From the NCBI GenBank assembly GCA_029204225.1, contig MU835812.1, positions 1 to 36,101 of the forward strand: DNA of 36,101 nucleotides, written 5' to 3'. The translations under genes were made by a program, and so were the position numbers. Below, in pieces: positions 9,190 through 19,560 of the stretch. The stretch's first letter is position 1. Each line of letters opens with the position of its first letter. This DNA is from Diphasiastrum complanatum. Its lineage: Eukaryota > Streptophyta > Lycopodiopsida > Lycopodiales > Lycopodiaceae. The notes under the pieces are model-generated. The model did no database searches, was not told where the DNA came from, and worked only from the letters and a program-made list of their open reading frames with translations.

Positions 9190-9690
9190 TTGCTCTAGGT
9201 TGAGCCAAGCAATGCAAAAAACAATTCAACATTGCACCTTGTTGATGGCTGACAATTAGCAAGCTACAAGCCTTCACATCCGTTATACTACAAGCCTACT
9301 AATCGATTGCTATGGCTTGAGCAAAGCAATGCAAAAAAAATTCAAGTTTGCAACCCTCTGATCACCGTTAGCTTAAAAGAAAATTCAAGTTTGCATCTTG
9401 CTGATCATCAGCGATCAGCACAACACAAGTTTATTGATCCATTAGGGTGCAAGTGTTCTGATGCATTGCAGATCGATTGCCATGGCTTGAGCAATGCAAT
9501 GCAAAAGAAATTCAAGTTTGCAGCCCGCTGATCACTGTTAGGTTACAAGCAGACTAATGTATTGCCCTAGCCTGAGCCATGCAAAGCAAAAAAATTCAAG
9601 TTTGCACCTTGTTGATCGTTGAGGATCGATACACTACAAGCCTGTTGATCCATTAGGGTGCAAGTGTACTGATGCGTTGCAATTTTTTTG
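9190..9690. repeat. Degenerate tandem repeat array
   Basis: Four to five diverged copies share a core: ATGGCTTGAGCAATGCAATGC, then an A-rich run, TTCAAGTTTGCA, CTGATC and TTACAAGC. Cores occur near 9205, 9311, 9480 and 9570. The module GATCCATTAGGGTGCAAGTGT is present twice (9437 and 9649), so the higher-order period is about 210 bp. No coding sense is apparent. Confidence 0.75.
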
Positions 9691-9882
9691 CCACTTAAGC
9701 AAAAGGAATTGCCATCATCTTGGCTTGAGCCAAGGGCCAGGGCAATGCAACTACCTTGCAAGGAGTGATAAGGGCAACACCTTGCCTTTGCAATGAGGGG
9801 GAGCCCTAATACTCTAAGGCATGGGGCCACATGTGTTGGGTGTTTGGCCCCGGCCTAGTGGTTGGGCGCCACTTGGCGTTAG
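9691..9882. other. Flank of element F with an LTR-edge-like motif
   Basis: GAGTGATAAGGGCAACACC at 9763-9781 matches two copies on the other side of element F (14890 and 14971). No gene is seen. Confidence 0.6.
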
Positions 9883-11109
9883 TGTAGCGCATGTATCCCA
9901 AAGGGAGCTGGGAACCACGACTTAGCTTCCCAACCTTCAACTCTTGCCATCCAAACCTACTTGACATACAAGCAGCCAACTCGCCAACAACGATCAGACT
10001 TAACCAACTTGAAGTTCCAAAAACCAACATTGAGATCCAACCTGGCGCCATGCCAGATCAGGGGTCCCGTTGTGGGTGACTTCCCTCCAAGCAAGCCGCC
10101 CGACATACATCAAACTTAACCAACTCGAAGCTTCGTTACAAACGAGTAACATCCATTCCAAGCAAGCGGTCTGACGTACATCAGACTTAACCAACTGAAA
10201 GCTTTGTCACGAGCGCTGGAAGCCAACCTGGCGCCACGCCAGACTGGACAGCCATAAACAGGTAACTTCCACCCAAGCAAGCCATCTAACTCAGCCGACA
10301 GGTTAGAGCCCGTTTCCCAAGAGCTTAACCCATTCACGTTCATGCAAGGAACACTCAGAACCACAAGCCGCGACAGACATGGAGACAACCAGTTTTTGGA
10401 CCAAATGGTCCCGACAGCATACCGCTGGCGCCACGGACCGAATGGTCCCGACGGCATACCGCTGGCGTCCCGGGATACGACCCTCAACTATGTGCCAACT
10501 TAAAAATTTTGAAAGCGTCCTTATAACTGGCGCTTTTACCGAACACTGAAACCCAGAAGGTAATCAAAGTCAGTTTGAGGACTTTATTGATAAATCTGAG
10601 AAGGTTACATTTCAAGTGTGTGACCGATCCTAGTCTCCAGGGGGCTAGCATGCCAAGGCGAGAGCCATGACAACATTCCATCAAAGGAGGCTTGGTTGGA
10701 GCTCGCCTTGAGTCGCAACCCGCACTCCCCTATAGTATTGGTGTGATTCGGCACCCCCCTCATACCAAGCACTCTACCCAAGCTGGTAAAGCACTTTTTT
10801 ATCTCTCTAAAATTTTCTCTTTCTAGAAAGTCATTTTCTCTCTCTAGATTTTATTGATCCCCAGGCTTCCTTTAATCATGCCTAGATCGTGTGAGGTGAT
10901 TGCACATCGATCTGAGCTCTCTGGACTCCGCTAGAACCGATCAAAAATTTTCAGCCATAGGAACTTGGCGCCGGCTGGATTCTGGTCACAGTGGCGTCGG
11001 GAGCGGTGCCGGCGCCGTTGGCGCCGGGAACAGCAGGGTTGCTGCTGGCACAGGGGACATAGCTGGCACCAGTGGCGCCGGAAGTAAAGCTTGTAAAGGT
11101 AGCTTTACA
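9883..11109 (-). repeat. Element F 3' LTR
   Basis: A 1227-bp copy matching 13361-14591. It contains internal repeated modules at 9990-10290 (the AGACTTAACCAACT motif three times, CCAAGCAAGC three times). A tandem 38-bp duplication at about 10398-10470 carries a GGACC-N4-GGTCC palindrome. A GC-rich end (10960-11090) has recurrent GGCGCC hexamers. Confidence 0.92.
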
Positions 11110-11127
11110 ACATCCACCCCACCTTTA
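11110..11127 (-). other. Polypurine-tract-like sequence of element F
   Basis: On the minus strand AAAGGTGGGGTGGA lies two to three bases before the 3' LTR. It is purine-rich but interrupted by T, so it is a weaker PPT than in A and B. Confidence 0.6.
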
Positions 11128-11397
11128 TAAAATCTAATGTCCTCATCAGATATCAGATTAAAATAAAGGTGTCTCCAAATTAAAATAGCAATACATTTAA
11201 GCTACTTGGCACAATACTCAATTTACTGGCCACTTTTTATTAACATTGAAGCTGGCACACCACAAGTCGGAGGCTCAGCTCTTTGTACTGAAACAGAGGC
11301 CTTTCTTTGAAATGTTCGCCCCTGTCGCTTCTGACTTTCGACTTTGGAACTCCTTTGAGCTCCTGATTTGTCCTTGATGCACTTTGTGTTGAGCTCC

Positions 11398-12110
11398 CTA
11401 AGCTCCAGATTTGATCAGTTCCACACAGGTATCAAGGCTCCCTGAGCCAAAGGATTTATCGTTTGATTGCCCACTTTGTGGTCCACTCTGTGCCTTGTTG
11501 CTTCTGCACCTTGGTTTCTCTCCTTGTCCCAGCCTGATCTTGATACTTTTCCATCTTGGCTCTTTAAGGTAGGCAAAGATTGAGTACTCCGCAATGCACC
11601 TCTCACTTAGCTTGAAGTAGCTCTTTGAATCAGCCCAAATGTAACCATTGACCTCGTGGAAAGCCAAAGGGTCGCACCAGTTTGATCCGCATACGAACTA
11701 TCTCTTCGCGTTTGTTTGAAGCACCATGTCCGTCGCGCAAAACTTGACTTTCACAATTCCATCACTGGTCAGTTGCCTCACAGTCAAAACAAGAAGTGTA
11801 CATCGAGCTTGGCTTCAAGTAGCTCTATTTGAATCAGACACATGCACCCAGAGTTTGCACTAGTCCGAAATCAACGCGAACTGTCCCTTAGCGTCCGTTC
11901 GAAATACCAAGTCTCTCATGCAAGACTCAACTTTCACAGTTCCTTCATTGCTCAGCTGCCTTACACGTAACACAAGCCAGCGTACTCATATGTTTCCTTA
12001 TCATTGTTGGTCCAGAGAAAGCCTATAACAAGCTTTCCTTTCCACAACAAAAACTTGTCAACTTATTAGATCCAAAGTTCGCCAGTCTCCTCGTGTGAGT
12101 ATGGCTAGGT
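11398..12110 (-). pseudogene. Element F internal coding relic with a duplicated module, family not recognised
   Basis: Read on the minus strand with a few stops, the DNA gives a protein-like sequence in which a unit of about 184 bp occurs twice (from about 11954 and 11770 downward). The units share VRQLSNEGTVKVES / VRQLTSDGIVKVKF, then VFRTDAKGQFALISD / LQTNAKR-FVCGSNW, and a later ADS or SDS motif (GYIWADSKSYFKLSE). The last open part, 11398-11667, is 89 codons. It shows no retroviral motif and could be captured host coding sequence. The spacing of the RL-x-x-EG and W-ADS motifs faintly recalls amaranthin-like agglutinin repeats, but that is a weak guess. It is broken by stops, so no product is expected. 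Confidence 0.4.
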
Positions 12111-12381
12111 CACCTTGGATTTGCCCCCGTTTTGATCAACTTTCATTCAGAATTTGCCCAAAGAGAGAGGTGTGTGTGATAGTTCCCCTCCACTTATAAA
12201 ATCAGCTGATCGGACTTAGAGTAGAGTTCTTCGGACAAAAAGCGTTTCCAACACTTTGCTTCCCATCTGCTAGGATTATGGCTCGATCCAACTTGTTTCC
12301 AATCTCTGAAGAGGATCCTAGTCTTTCCCCTTTGAGGAAAAACCCAACTAATACTGGATATCACCCATGCTCAGTGAGTTT

Positions 12382-12666
12382 TTAGTTCCGAAGGTGGCCG
12401 TCCCAAAATGAAGACCAACTGCTCCATAGAAGATCTCCCCTGAAATTGCCCTTTCCAACTTTTGACTTCCTGCTTGCATCTGGTGGGCGTTGTCGCAAAT
12501 GAAAACAACCCAAGAAATAGGCTAGCCATCCATCCTTTGCAAACATTGACTCGTTTTGTTGTCGTTCACGTGCGAGTACTTGAACTGCAAATCCACCCCA
12601 CAGATTCTGTAGTCCTCTTTGTTTGATGGTATCAGCCTTCAAAAGAAAGGCTCCTTCTCGAGCCAT
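12382..12666 (-). other. Element F internal open stretch, 94 codons, unrecognised
   Basis: An ATG-to-stop reading frame on the sense strand of element F, beginning MAREGAFLLKAD and containing FAKDGWLAYFLGCFHL. I recognise no family. It lies nearest the leader, where gag would be expected, but lacks a zinc knuckle. It may be a chance frame. Confidence 0.25.
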
Positions 12667-12879
12667 CAGCTCCTTGTATCACAAGCAATCATGCAAACCA
12701 GGCAAAGCACGAGTACTAAGACTCACCATGAATACATACAAGTAAGACACTCAGGAAAGTTTATTAACAAGTAACAAAGACAAGGTCCCCCTTTGAGATG
12801 GTCCTGCCAACGGACCTTTGCCTAGCCGCGCCCATACAAATCGATCACAGAGTTAGCCCACATAGGACACCCCTCCAAC

Positions 12880-13290
12880 TATTCGTGCTTTCACCATTAA
12901 GCAGCACATTGCCTCAGTCACGCCCCATCACTTTTTGGTCGATAGCCCTTATAGCTAAACGATTGGCAGCTATCCTGCACCGGCAGCTAACCACCCGTGC
13001 TTTACACCCGAATTCGAACAGCATCTCTGTATCAATGGTTAACCCGTACAGTTCGAATATGTCACCCCACACCCCAAAAGGCACAGACCGTGCTTTCACC
13101 TACCTAGGCAGCACTTTGCCTCATCTGTCCTACATGCAGACGGTGCCAGGCCCGAACTGCGAGAACTGACCGTGCTTACACCTCGAGGGCAACATTTAGA
13201 CTCATCAAGTCCCCCGTTATGCCAACCACCCCGACCGTGGACGCACCCGTGCTTACACTGTGGGCAGCACCTTGCACAATAGTTGTCTTG
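12880..13290 (-). repeat. Degenerate tandem repeats in the element F leader
   Basis: Five spaced copies of a unit of 75-100 bp begin near 12883, 12992, 13090, 13172 and 13249. On the plus strand each shows CCGTGCTTWCACC, most followed by GGCAGCACNTTGCCTCA. They occupy the untranslated leader next to the primer binding site. Confidence 0.7.
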
Positions 13291-13346
13291 ATGAACCCCA
13301 AACCATGGCCATTTCCGTGAGATCCGCATAGCTGACCGGCCAGTCG

Positions 13347-13358
13347 GCTCTGATACCA
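13347..13358 (-). other. Primer binding site of element F (tRNA-iMet)
   Basis: Minus-strand TGGTATCAGAGC, followed by CGACTGG, lies two bases inside the 5' LTR. Confidence 0.9.
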
Positions 13359-13360
13359 CA

Positions 13361-14591
13361 TGTAGCGCAGGCATCCCAAAGGGAACCGGGAACCACGACT
13401 TAGCTTCCCAACCTTCAACTCTTGCCATCCAAACCCACTTGACATACAAGCAGCCAACTCGCCAACAACGATCAGACTTAACCAACTTGAAGTTCCGAAA
13501 ATCAACATTGAGATCCAACCTGGCGCCATGCCAGATCAGGGGTCCCGATGTGGGTGACTTCCCTCCAAGCAAGCCGCCCGACATACATCAAACTTAACCA
13601 ACTCGAAGCTTCATCACAAACGAGTAACATCCATTCCAAGCAAGTGGTCTGACTTACATCAGACTTAACCAACTGAAAGCTTCGTCATGAGCGCTGGAAG
13701 CCAACCTAGCGGCACGCCAGACTGGACAGCCATAAACAGGTAACTTCCACCCAAGCAAGCCATCCAACTCAGCTGACAGGTTAGAGCCCGTTTCCCAAGA
13801 GCTTACCCATTCACGTTCATGCAAGAAACACTCAGAACCACAAGCCGCGACAGATATGGAGACAACCAGTTCTTGGACCAAATGGTCCCGACAACATACC
13901 GCTGGCGCCACAGACCGAATGGTCCCGACGGCATACCGTTGGCATCCCGGGATACGACCCTCAACTATGTGCCAACTTAAAAATTTTGAAAGCGGCCTTA
14001 CAACTAGCGCTTTTACCGAACACTGAAATCCAGAAGGTAATCAGAGTCAGTTTGAGGAAAATCCCACTTTATTGATAAATCTGAGAAGGTTACATTTTAA
14101 ATGTGTGACCGACCCTAGTCTCCGGGGGGCTAGCATGCCAAGGCGAGAGCCATGACAACATTCCAGCAAGGGAGGCTGAGACTTGGTTGGAGCTCGCCCT
14201 GAGTCGCAACCGCACTCCCCTATAGTATTGGTGTGATTCGGCACCCCCCCTCATACCAAGCACTCTACCCAAGCTGGTAAAGCACATTTTTCTCTCTCTA
14301 AAATTTTCTCTTTCTAGAAAGTCATTTTATCTCTCTAGATTTTATTGATCTCCAAGCTTCCTTTAATCATGCCTAGATCGTGTGAGGTGATTGCACATCG
14401 ATCTGAGCTCTCTGGACTCCGCTAGAACCGATCAAAAATTTTCAGCCATAGGAACTTGGCTTCGGCTGGATTCTGGTCACAGTGGCGTCGGGAGCGGCGC
14501 CGGCGCCGGGAACAGTAGGGGCGCTGCTGGCACCGGGGACATAGCTGGCGCTAGTGGCGCCGAGAGTAAAGCTTGTAAAGGTAGCTATACA
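13361..14591 (-). repeat. Element F 5' LTR
   Basis: A 1231-bp copy of 9883-11109. It has an extra AATCCCAC-type 8-bp block near 14058 and lacks one GTTGGCGCC unit present in the 3' copy near 11018. It has the same internal modules and GGCGCC-rich end (14455-14570). Confidence 0.92.
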
Positions 14592-14880
14592 AAAGTCAGT
14601 GCCATGGCAGGCAGGAGCACAAGCAGGGCCGAGGTCCCAGGAAGCTGGGACTTGTCAGAGGCAGGCGGGCTAGGTCCCGGGCAACGGCATGGGCACCAAG
14701 CAGCACCAATGGGTGTTGGGCAGCGAGAACCACACCCTTGGCACCCCTGCAAGCTCCCACAAAAGATTATGGGAAAATGTTTTGGCTGCCCGTTGACGTG
14801 GTGCTCCGGGCAACCATTTAAAAAAAAAGGTGTGGTTCGCACTGCACCAGGGCCAAATGGCCCCGTGCTCCTCAATGCCA
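14592..14880. other. GC-rich unassigned flank of element F
   Basis: An open plus frame runs through from the LTR (14391-14894) but shows no known domain. The position just before a PPT/LTR-like edge suggests the internal 3' end of a plus-strand retroelement, unproven. Confidence 0.3.
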
Positions 14881-15045
14881 GGGAGAGGGAGTGATAAGGG
14901 CAACAACTGACCTTTGAAAGTGGGTTTCACTCTTGTGTATAACTTGTGCTCTCTTTGCAAGGTTAGGGAGTGTGATAAGGGCAACAACTTGCCTTTGAAA
15001 CTGGGTTTGACTCTTGTGTATAGCTTGTGCTCTTGTGGATTTTGA
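14881..15045 (+). repeat. PPT-like tract followed by an 81-bp tandem repeat with LTR-start-like units
   Basis: GGGAGAGGGAG at 14881-14891 is followed by TGATAAGGGCAACAACT. A second unit starts TGATAAGGGC at 14973 after GTTAGGGAGTG. Both units continue TTTGAAANTGGGTTT and CTCTTGTGTATA. A related start lies at 9766. This looks like the edge of a plus-strand element's 3' LTR, partly duplicated. Confidence 0.6.
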
Positions 15046-15728
15046 AAAGCTTGGCAATCATTGAAAATCCATGAATGGCCTTTGAGTGATGGATTATACA
15101 TTTTATAGAATGGATTATTTATTTTAATAAAAGTCTTGGATGCCTTCTAATAACTTGAGAGCTCTACTAATTCACCAAAAAAATTACCATGCCCTAGGCT
15201 TGGGCATGAATTTTTTTTTTGAAGATCAGTAGGGCCAGAACACAACAACATTTTGCCTAATCATGGATGCTGCAATAGCTTAAAATCCAACAAAAACATG
15301 AAATGAGAACACAACTTGGCTGGGCTGATTTTTTACAAGGCATGAGATGAGAAGCCAACATGGGTGACCAAGAAATCTACATGTTTCTATCTATTGCAAT
15401 AAACAAACTTTAGGATTGTTTTCTAAGGTGAAAATACTAATGCCAAGTCAATGAAGGTTTGAAAATTTTGTATGTTTATTCATTGGATTGTAGGTTTTGG
15501 GCAAGCACTAAGTCACAAAATTTCTTGTAAATATATTTACATGCCTTCTCAATTGAATTGTAGGCTACTCACTAGCCTTTGTCAACATGACCTTATCAAT
15601 GTCATGAAATGTTTAACTAGGTGCACGTCAAAAATCAAAATTATTATCTTGCCCCTCTTGAGCATTTAACACCTCCCTAGTTTGTTCATTATTGTTTTTA
15701 TTAGCCATTAAGTAAATGTTGATGTCAT
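15046..15728. other. Unassigned AT-rich sequence
   Basis: No gene or RNA is recognised. A 7-bp hairpin CATGCCC...GGGCATG sits near 15189. Confidence 0.5.
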
Positions 15729-15840
15729 GTGCACGTGCAACGCGCCCGCATGCGCGCACGCACACACAAGCACATGTGCATGCACGCGCACACACAAGCA
15801 CACCTGCATGCACGTGCACACACACACACACACACACACC
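15729..15840. repeat. Alternating purine-pyrimidine (CA/CG) tract, Z-DNA prone
   Basis: About 110 bases of almost uninterrupted purine-pyrimidine alternation: GTGCACGTGCAACGCG, CATGCGCGCACGCACACACA and a final (CA)n run. A 28-bp unit CGCACACACAAGCAC...TGCATGCACG is present twice in tandem. Confidence 0.9.
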
Positions 15841-17469
15841 ACATGAGCATGTAGGGTAGTCACCACATGTTGACTCTTCAAGAATATGTAAATGTTGGAT
15901 GAAGTTTGAGAATTTGTGCTTATGATTATCAAATCAGTGGGTAGGTGCCACATATATAAAGTCCTTGTGTGAGAGAAAGTGGATGGGTGGTATGTATGTA
16001 TCAATGCTAGTAAATTTTCTAGTTATGCATGTAACAACTTCATGATTGTTTTCTAGAAAATTCTTTAAAAATTCATTTAATGCATACTATTCTTTTTTAT
16101 TTTATTTAAAATTAGATCATTCTTTTGTCTTAGAATATTGTAAAGTATATGACTTATTGGACTTTTCATTATTAAAGATAATCTTTTTCTAAGCTAGCTT
16201 TTGTGCTCCTACCTTTGGTATATCATTGCTATATCATTTATGAAGAGCATCTTGCTAGATTTTCATTTATGAATAAAATATTCCCCTAAGCCATCATTAG
16301 TGCTATTGCTTTTCGGCCATTTAGTGTTGGATTTGATGTATACAAGTGGTCCCACTACCATACGTTATTGGTAACCATCTATGTAGAGCTTGCTTGAATT
16401 TTTTTGTAGAGTTATTGTAGTGCTTTTGAACATTGCCACAATTCTGTTGAAATCATGAAGCTTGGATCTAGCTATGGTTGGGTGGCAAATTCTTGAGGCC
16501 ATGTTATTTGTCTACTTTTGGAAGGATCTTAGGAGCATTGGAGGAGAGGCACATTGGAGGATTTTGGAGGCATTGATGGACATCTACTCAAAGGCTTGGT
16601 GGGCTGCTCTTCCTATTTGTTAAATTGGTTTCAGAGCCTCTTCCAAAGTGTGAATGGTAACTCTAAATTTCTAATTTTTGTTGCATAAAAATCTGCTATC
16701 AAGTTTGTGTGATAAAAATATGCTATCAAGAATCAATTGCAAGTTGAAAAGTAGTTGAATTTAGAGGTGTTTCATGATAGTAGAGGTTGGAATTTTCTTG
16801 TTTTGAAGTAGAAAAGTAGAAGTTTGATCTTTTGTTGGCTGTCCAAATCTGTGGGCCCTGCCAATAAGAGCCCAACTTCAACTTTCAAAATTTATGTTTA
16901 AAGTTTAGTTTGTGCCTAAAGTGAAGTTACTAAATGTAGAAGCAGTTTGGAAGATTGGTCTTGTTTACACACTAAAATTAGTGAGGAATTAGTGAGGAAT
17001 GAACCCATCTTAGTCCAAAGCTACCCTTCATTTTGAGTTTCTGTTTGTTTTACAGGACTTCACAGAACTTCAGTGACCTGCACAAAACCAAAATCTGATT
17101 TTTAGTCTATTTAAACCATAGCGCTTCAGTGACCTTCTAATTTGATTTTTAGTCTATTTAAAACTTGGATTAGTGATAATAGGCCAAAAAAATTTTGTGA
17201 AGAGAAGTTAATTCTACATCAAAGGGAAATTTGTTTTGGTTGAGGATTGTAAATTCGTTTCACTTTTTAACTTTTAAATTTAATGAAGTAAGAGAAAGAA
17301 TTTGCTAGCAACTCCTACCAAAACAAATGATAGGTCTTTATTCCACATTGCTTCAAACATAGATGAAACCATCTTAAAATCTGATAAATGTAAATGGAAA
17401 TTCGCCATCAAATTTAGTAATGGTTCACTATGGGTGATGATTATGGAAAACTAAAAGAGGGAACCAACA
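15841..17469. other. Unassigned AT-rich intergenic sequence
   Basis: No coding, RNA or element boundary is recognised in 1.6 kb. A direct repeat of CTTCAGTGACCT ... GATTTTTAGTCTATTTAAA occurs at 17068-17118 and 17126-17163. The lost 3' LTR of element C would be expected here but is not found. Confidence 0.55.
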
Positions 17470-18800
17470 TGAAAATGAAAACTTGGATGAGTTTTGAGTC
17501 ATTTCCTGAGACACTTTTGTAGTCGTCCTTGAGAGATGCCCAGCTAGCATCACTATATGAAAGCATCTGGAATCCTGCATCACGATAATAACACAACCCA
17601 GAATCTTTCGTTAGTTGAAGGTACTACAAGATTCGCTTCGCGATCTTCCAATGAGTCGAGCCTCGATTCGTACTGAATTGACTCATCTTGAACATAGCAT
17701 AAGCAATGTTAGGGCGTGTGTTATCTGCAAGATACGTTAGTGATCCGATTAGCTTCCTATATGGTGTATGTTGCATCAATTCTCTTTCCTCTTCAGTCTT
17801 TGAACAATCTTCATTCGTCAGGATTGTTCCTGCAAGCATTCGAGTATTTGCTCCATTGCAATTCATCATCCCGAAATCTTCTAGGACTTTATGAGTATAT
17901 CTAGACTGATAAAGGTACAATTTTCCTTCGTCATAGTCTCTGTCAATCTGTAAGCCAAGATAACATTTGGCTTCTCCCAAGTCTATAATTTCGAAATGTT
18001 TCAAAATCTCATTCTTCACTCCTGCAATCAGGGCTTCGCTTAGTATCAGGGTGTCGAGCACATACACAGCAACAATGATGATCTCCCCATCTGTGATTCT
18101 CACATAAACATTGGAATCAGCTATCAACTCGAATCCTAAGAATCTCATGGCTTGATCTTTCTTCTTATACCATTGTCGTGCTGATTGCTTCAGACCATAA
18201 ATACTCCTGTGCATTCGGCATGCATAGGTAGGAAGTGATTCGAAGGTATAACTTGGAGGTTGATCCATATAGACTTCTTCGTCTAATTTGCCATGTAGAA
18301 ATGATGTCTTCTCATCAACAATGTGAATAAAGGTCGTATGCAGCTGCATATGCGATCCTTCTAGTACTACAATGCTCTTGCCTTTATCTGTTCTGCTAGG
18401 TCCGGAATCGTTTTGATTTATAGGTGTAGTAGCAGTAGGCAGGCTTGCGAATCTTTCTTCATTTGATTCGTCACTTGACTGAGGTGCAACTTGAACATCT
18501 TCATCTGAGTGTTCGTCCTCTACTCCCTCTATTGCGGTTGGTAGACCATAACATTGTCTTCCAAGAACTTCATAACTCACAGGATCATAGTTAGCCATTG
18601 TTCTGGTCTCATTGAACTTGACGTCTTTGACTGTCTTCATTGTGTTTGTCTCTAGCATATAGATTCTGTAGTATGATGAATGATTGTCATATCCTACAAG
18701 ATATCCTTGCTTTGCTTTCTCATCAAGCTTCTTTCGAAGCTTGTCAGGAACATGTGCATATGCTGCACAGCCAAAGATTCGAACATGAATATCTAGTCAA
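17470..18800 (-). pseudogene. Element C: integrase C-terminus, reverse transcriptase and start of RNase H
   Basis: A 344-codon frame (17624-18658) holds an acidic linker and then Copia RT: FLHGKLDEEVYMDQPPSY, SIYGLKQSARQWY, YLGLQIDRDYDEGKLYLYQ, YRKLIGSLTYLADNTRPNIA and HWKIAKRIL. The N-terminal part of RT, which normally precedes the LDVKTAFL-like motif, is deleted: the linker jumps to MQLHTTFIHIVDEKTSFL. The catalytic YVDD is YVLD. After a stop near 17613 RNase H begins (YLQLTKDSGLCYYRDAG, then SYSDASWASLKDDYKS) and is lost by about 17470. Upstream, to 18800, integrase C-terminal sequence CAAYAHVPDKLRKKL is readable. It cannot be active. Confidence 0.9.
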
Positions 18801-19560
18801 TTTTTCGAAAAAGGGTTTTCTACCCCACCATAGTTCGTGTGGTATTTGTGTGAGGAACACCAAATTTTTCTATCTTGTTCTGAATGTAGGCAAATGTACT
18901 ACTGCTTTAGCCCATAGCGCTCTTGGAGCCTTCAAATAGGCCATCATGCACCTAGCGGCTTCCATGGGAATCCTGCTCTTTCTTTTTGCAACACCAGTGT
19001 GCTGCGGTGTATAAGATGTTGTCCTTTTGTGAATGATTTTTCGATCATTGCAAAAATCAGTAAATCGGTTTGAGATGTATTCTCCATCCCAATCTGTTCT
19101 GATCTGCTTTACCTTATTTCCTGTGCATCTTTCTGCCCAGTTCACATATTCTGTGAACTTTTCAAATACCTCTAATTTGTTGTGAATGAAGTAGATTTAG
19201 GCAGACTTACTGTAGTCATCAATAAAGGTGATATAGTACTTCGAGCCTCCTACTGAGATCACGTCGAAAGGTCCGCAGATGTATTAGCTCCAGAATCTTT
19301 GTCGTTCTGTAGGAGTCCTTGACAAAAGGAGTAGTACGTGACATCTTACCTTTTATACATGCATCACAGGTCATCAAACTGATTGCATTCGAGATGCTCA
19401 CCCCTGTGATAGCTCCATGATGGCTTGCTTGATACAATGCCATTGAGCTCATATGGCATAGTCTCATGTGCCATAGAATATCTGACGAATCATCATGGGT
19501 TTGATATAATTGATCTGCAGGTAGGCGTACCTTCAAGTGATACAAGTTGCTTTTTTTTTT
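18800..19560 (-). pseudogene. Element C: integrase
   Basis: The zinc-binding pre-integrase part lies at 19219-19545 (LWHMRLCHMSSMALYQ, then CDACIKGKMSRTPF-like sequence). The core lies at 18870-19145: IRTDWDGEYISNRFTDFC carries the second catalytic Asp. The catalytic Glu region reads GVAKRKSR, where a functional enzyme has GVAERKNR, so the active-site Glu is Lys. The first Asp region (LELIHLRTFRRDL) is also altered. Stops separate the blocks. Confidence 0.88.

Larger units (their letters stand above)
9883..14591 (-). mobile_element. Element F: large non-autonomous LTR retrotransposon (LARD-like)
   Basis: Two 1.23-kb direct repeats (9883-11109 and 13361-14591) flank 2251 bp. Both begin TGTAGC and end in GCTNTACA. 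The minus-strand order is 5' LTR, two-base spacer, PBS TGGTATCAGAGC (13347-13358), internal DNA, a G-rich PPT (11112-11126), 3' LTR. This makes it a retroelement and not a simple duplication. No gag, protease, integrase, RT or RNase H motif is found in any frame, so it must borrow proteins. LTR divergence is about 4% in the first 200 bases compared, plus 8-9-bp indels, so it is older than element B. Flanking pentamers GTTAG and AAAGT do not match, so no target duplication is seen. Confidence 0.88.

Noticed and set aside
13096-13911. Several 80-160-codon ORFs, with counterparts at 9806-10487
   Set aside because: They lie inside the two LTR copies and leader of element F, end at indels between copies, and match no protein.
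9883-14591. Simple segmental duplication of 1.2 kb
   Set aside because: The TG/CA termini, the PBS next to one copy and the PPT-like tract next to the other show paired LTRs.
15628-16004. Cys-Val/His-rich ORFs on the minus strand
   Set aside because: They are translations of the alternating CA/CG tract, with no conserved domain.
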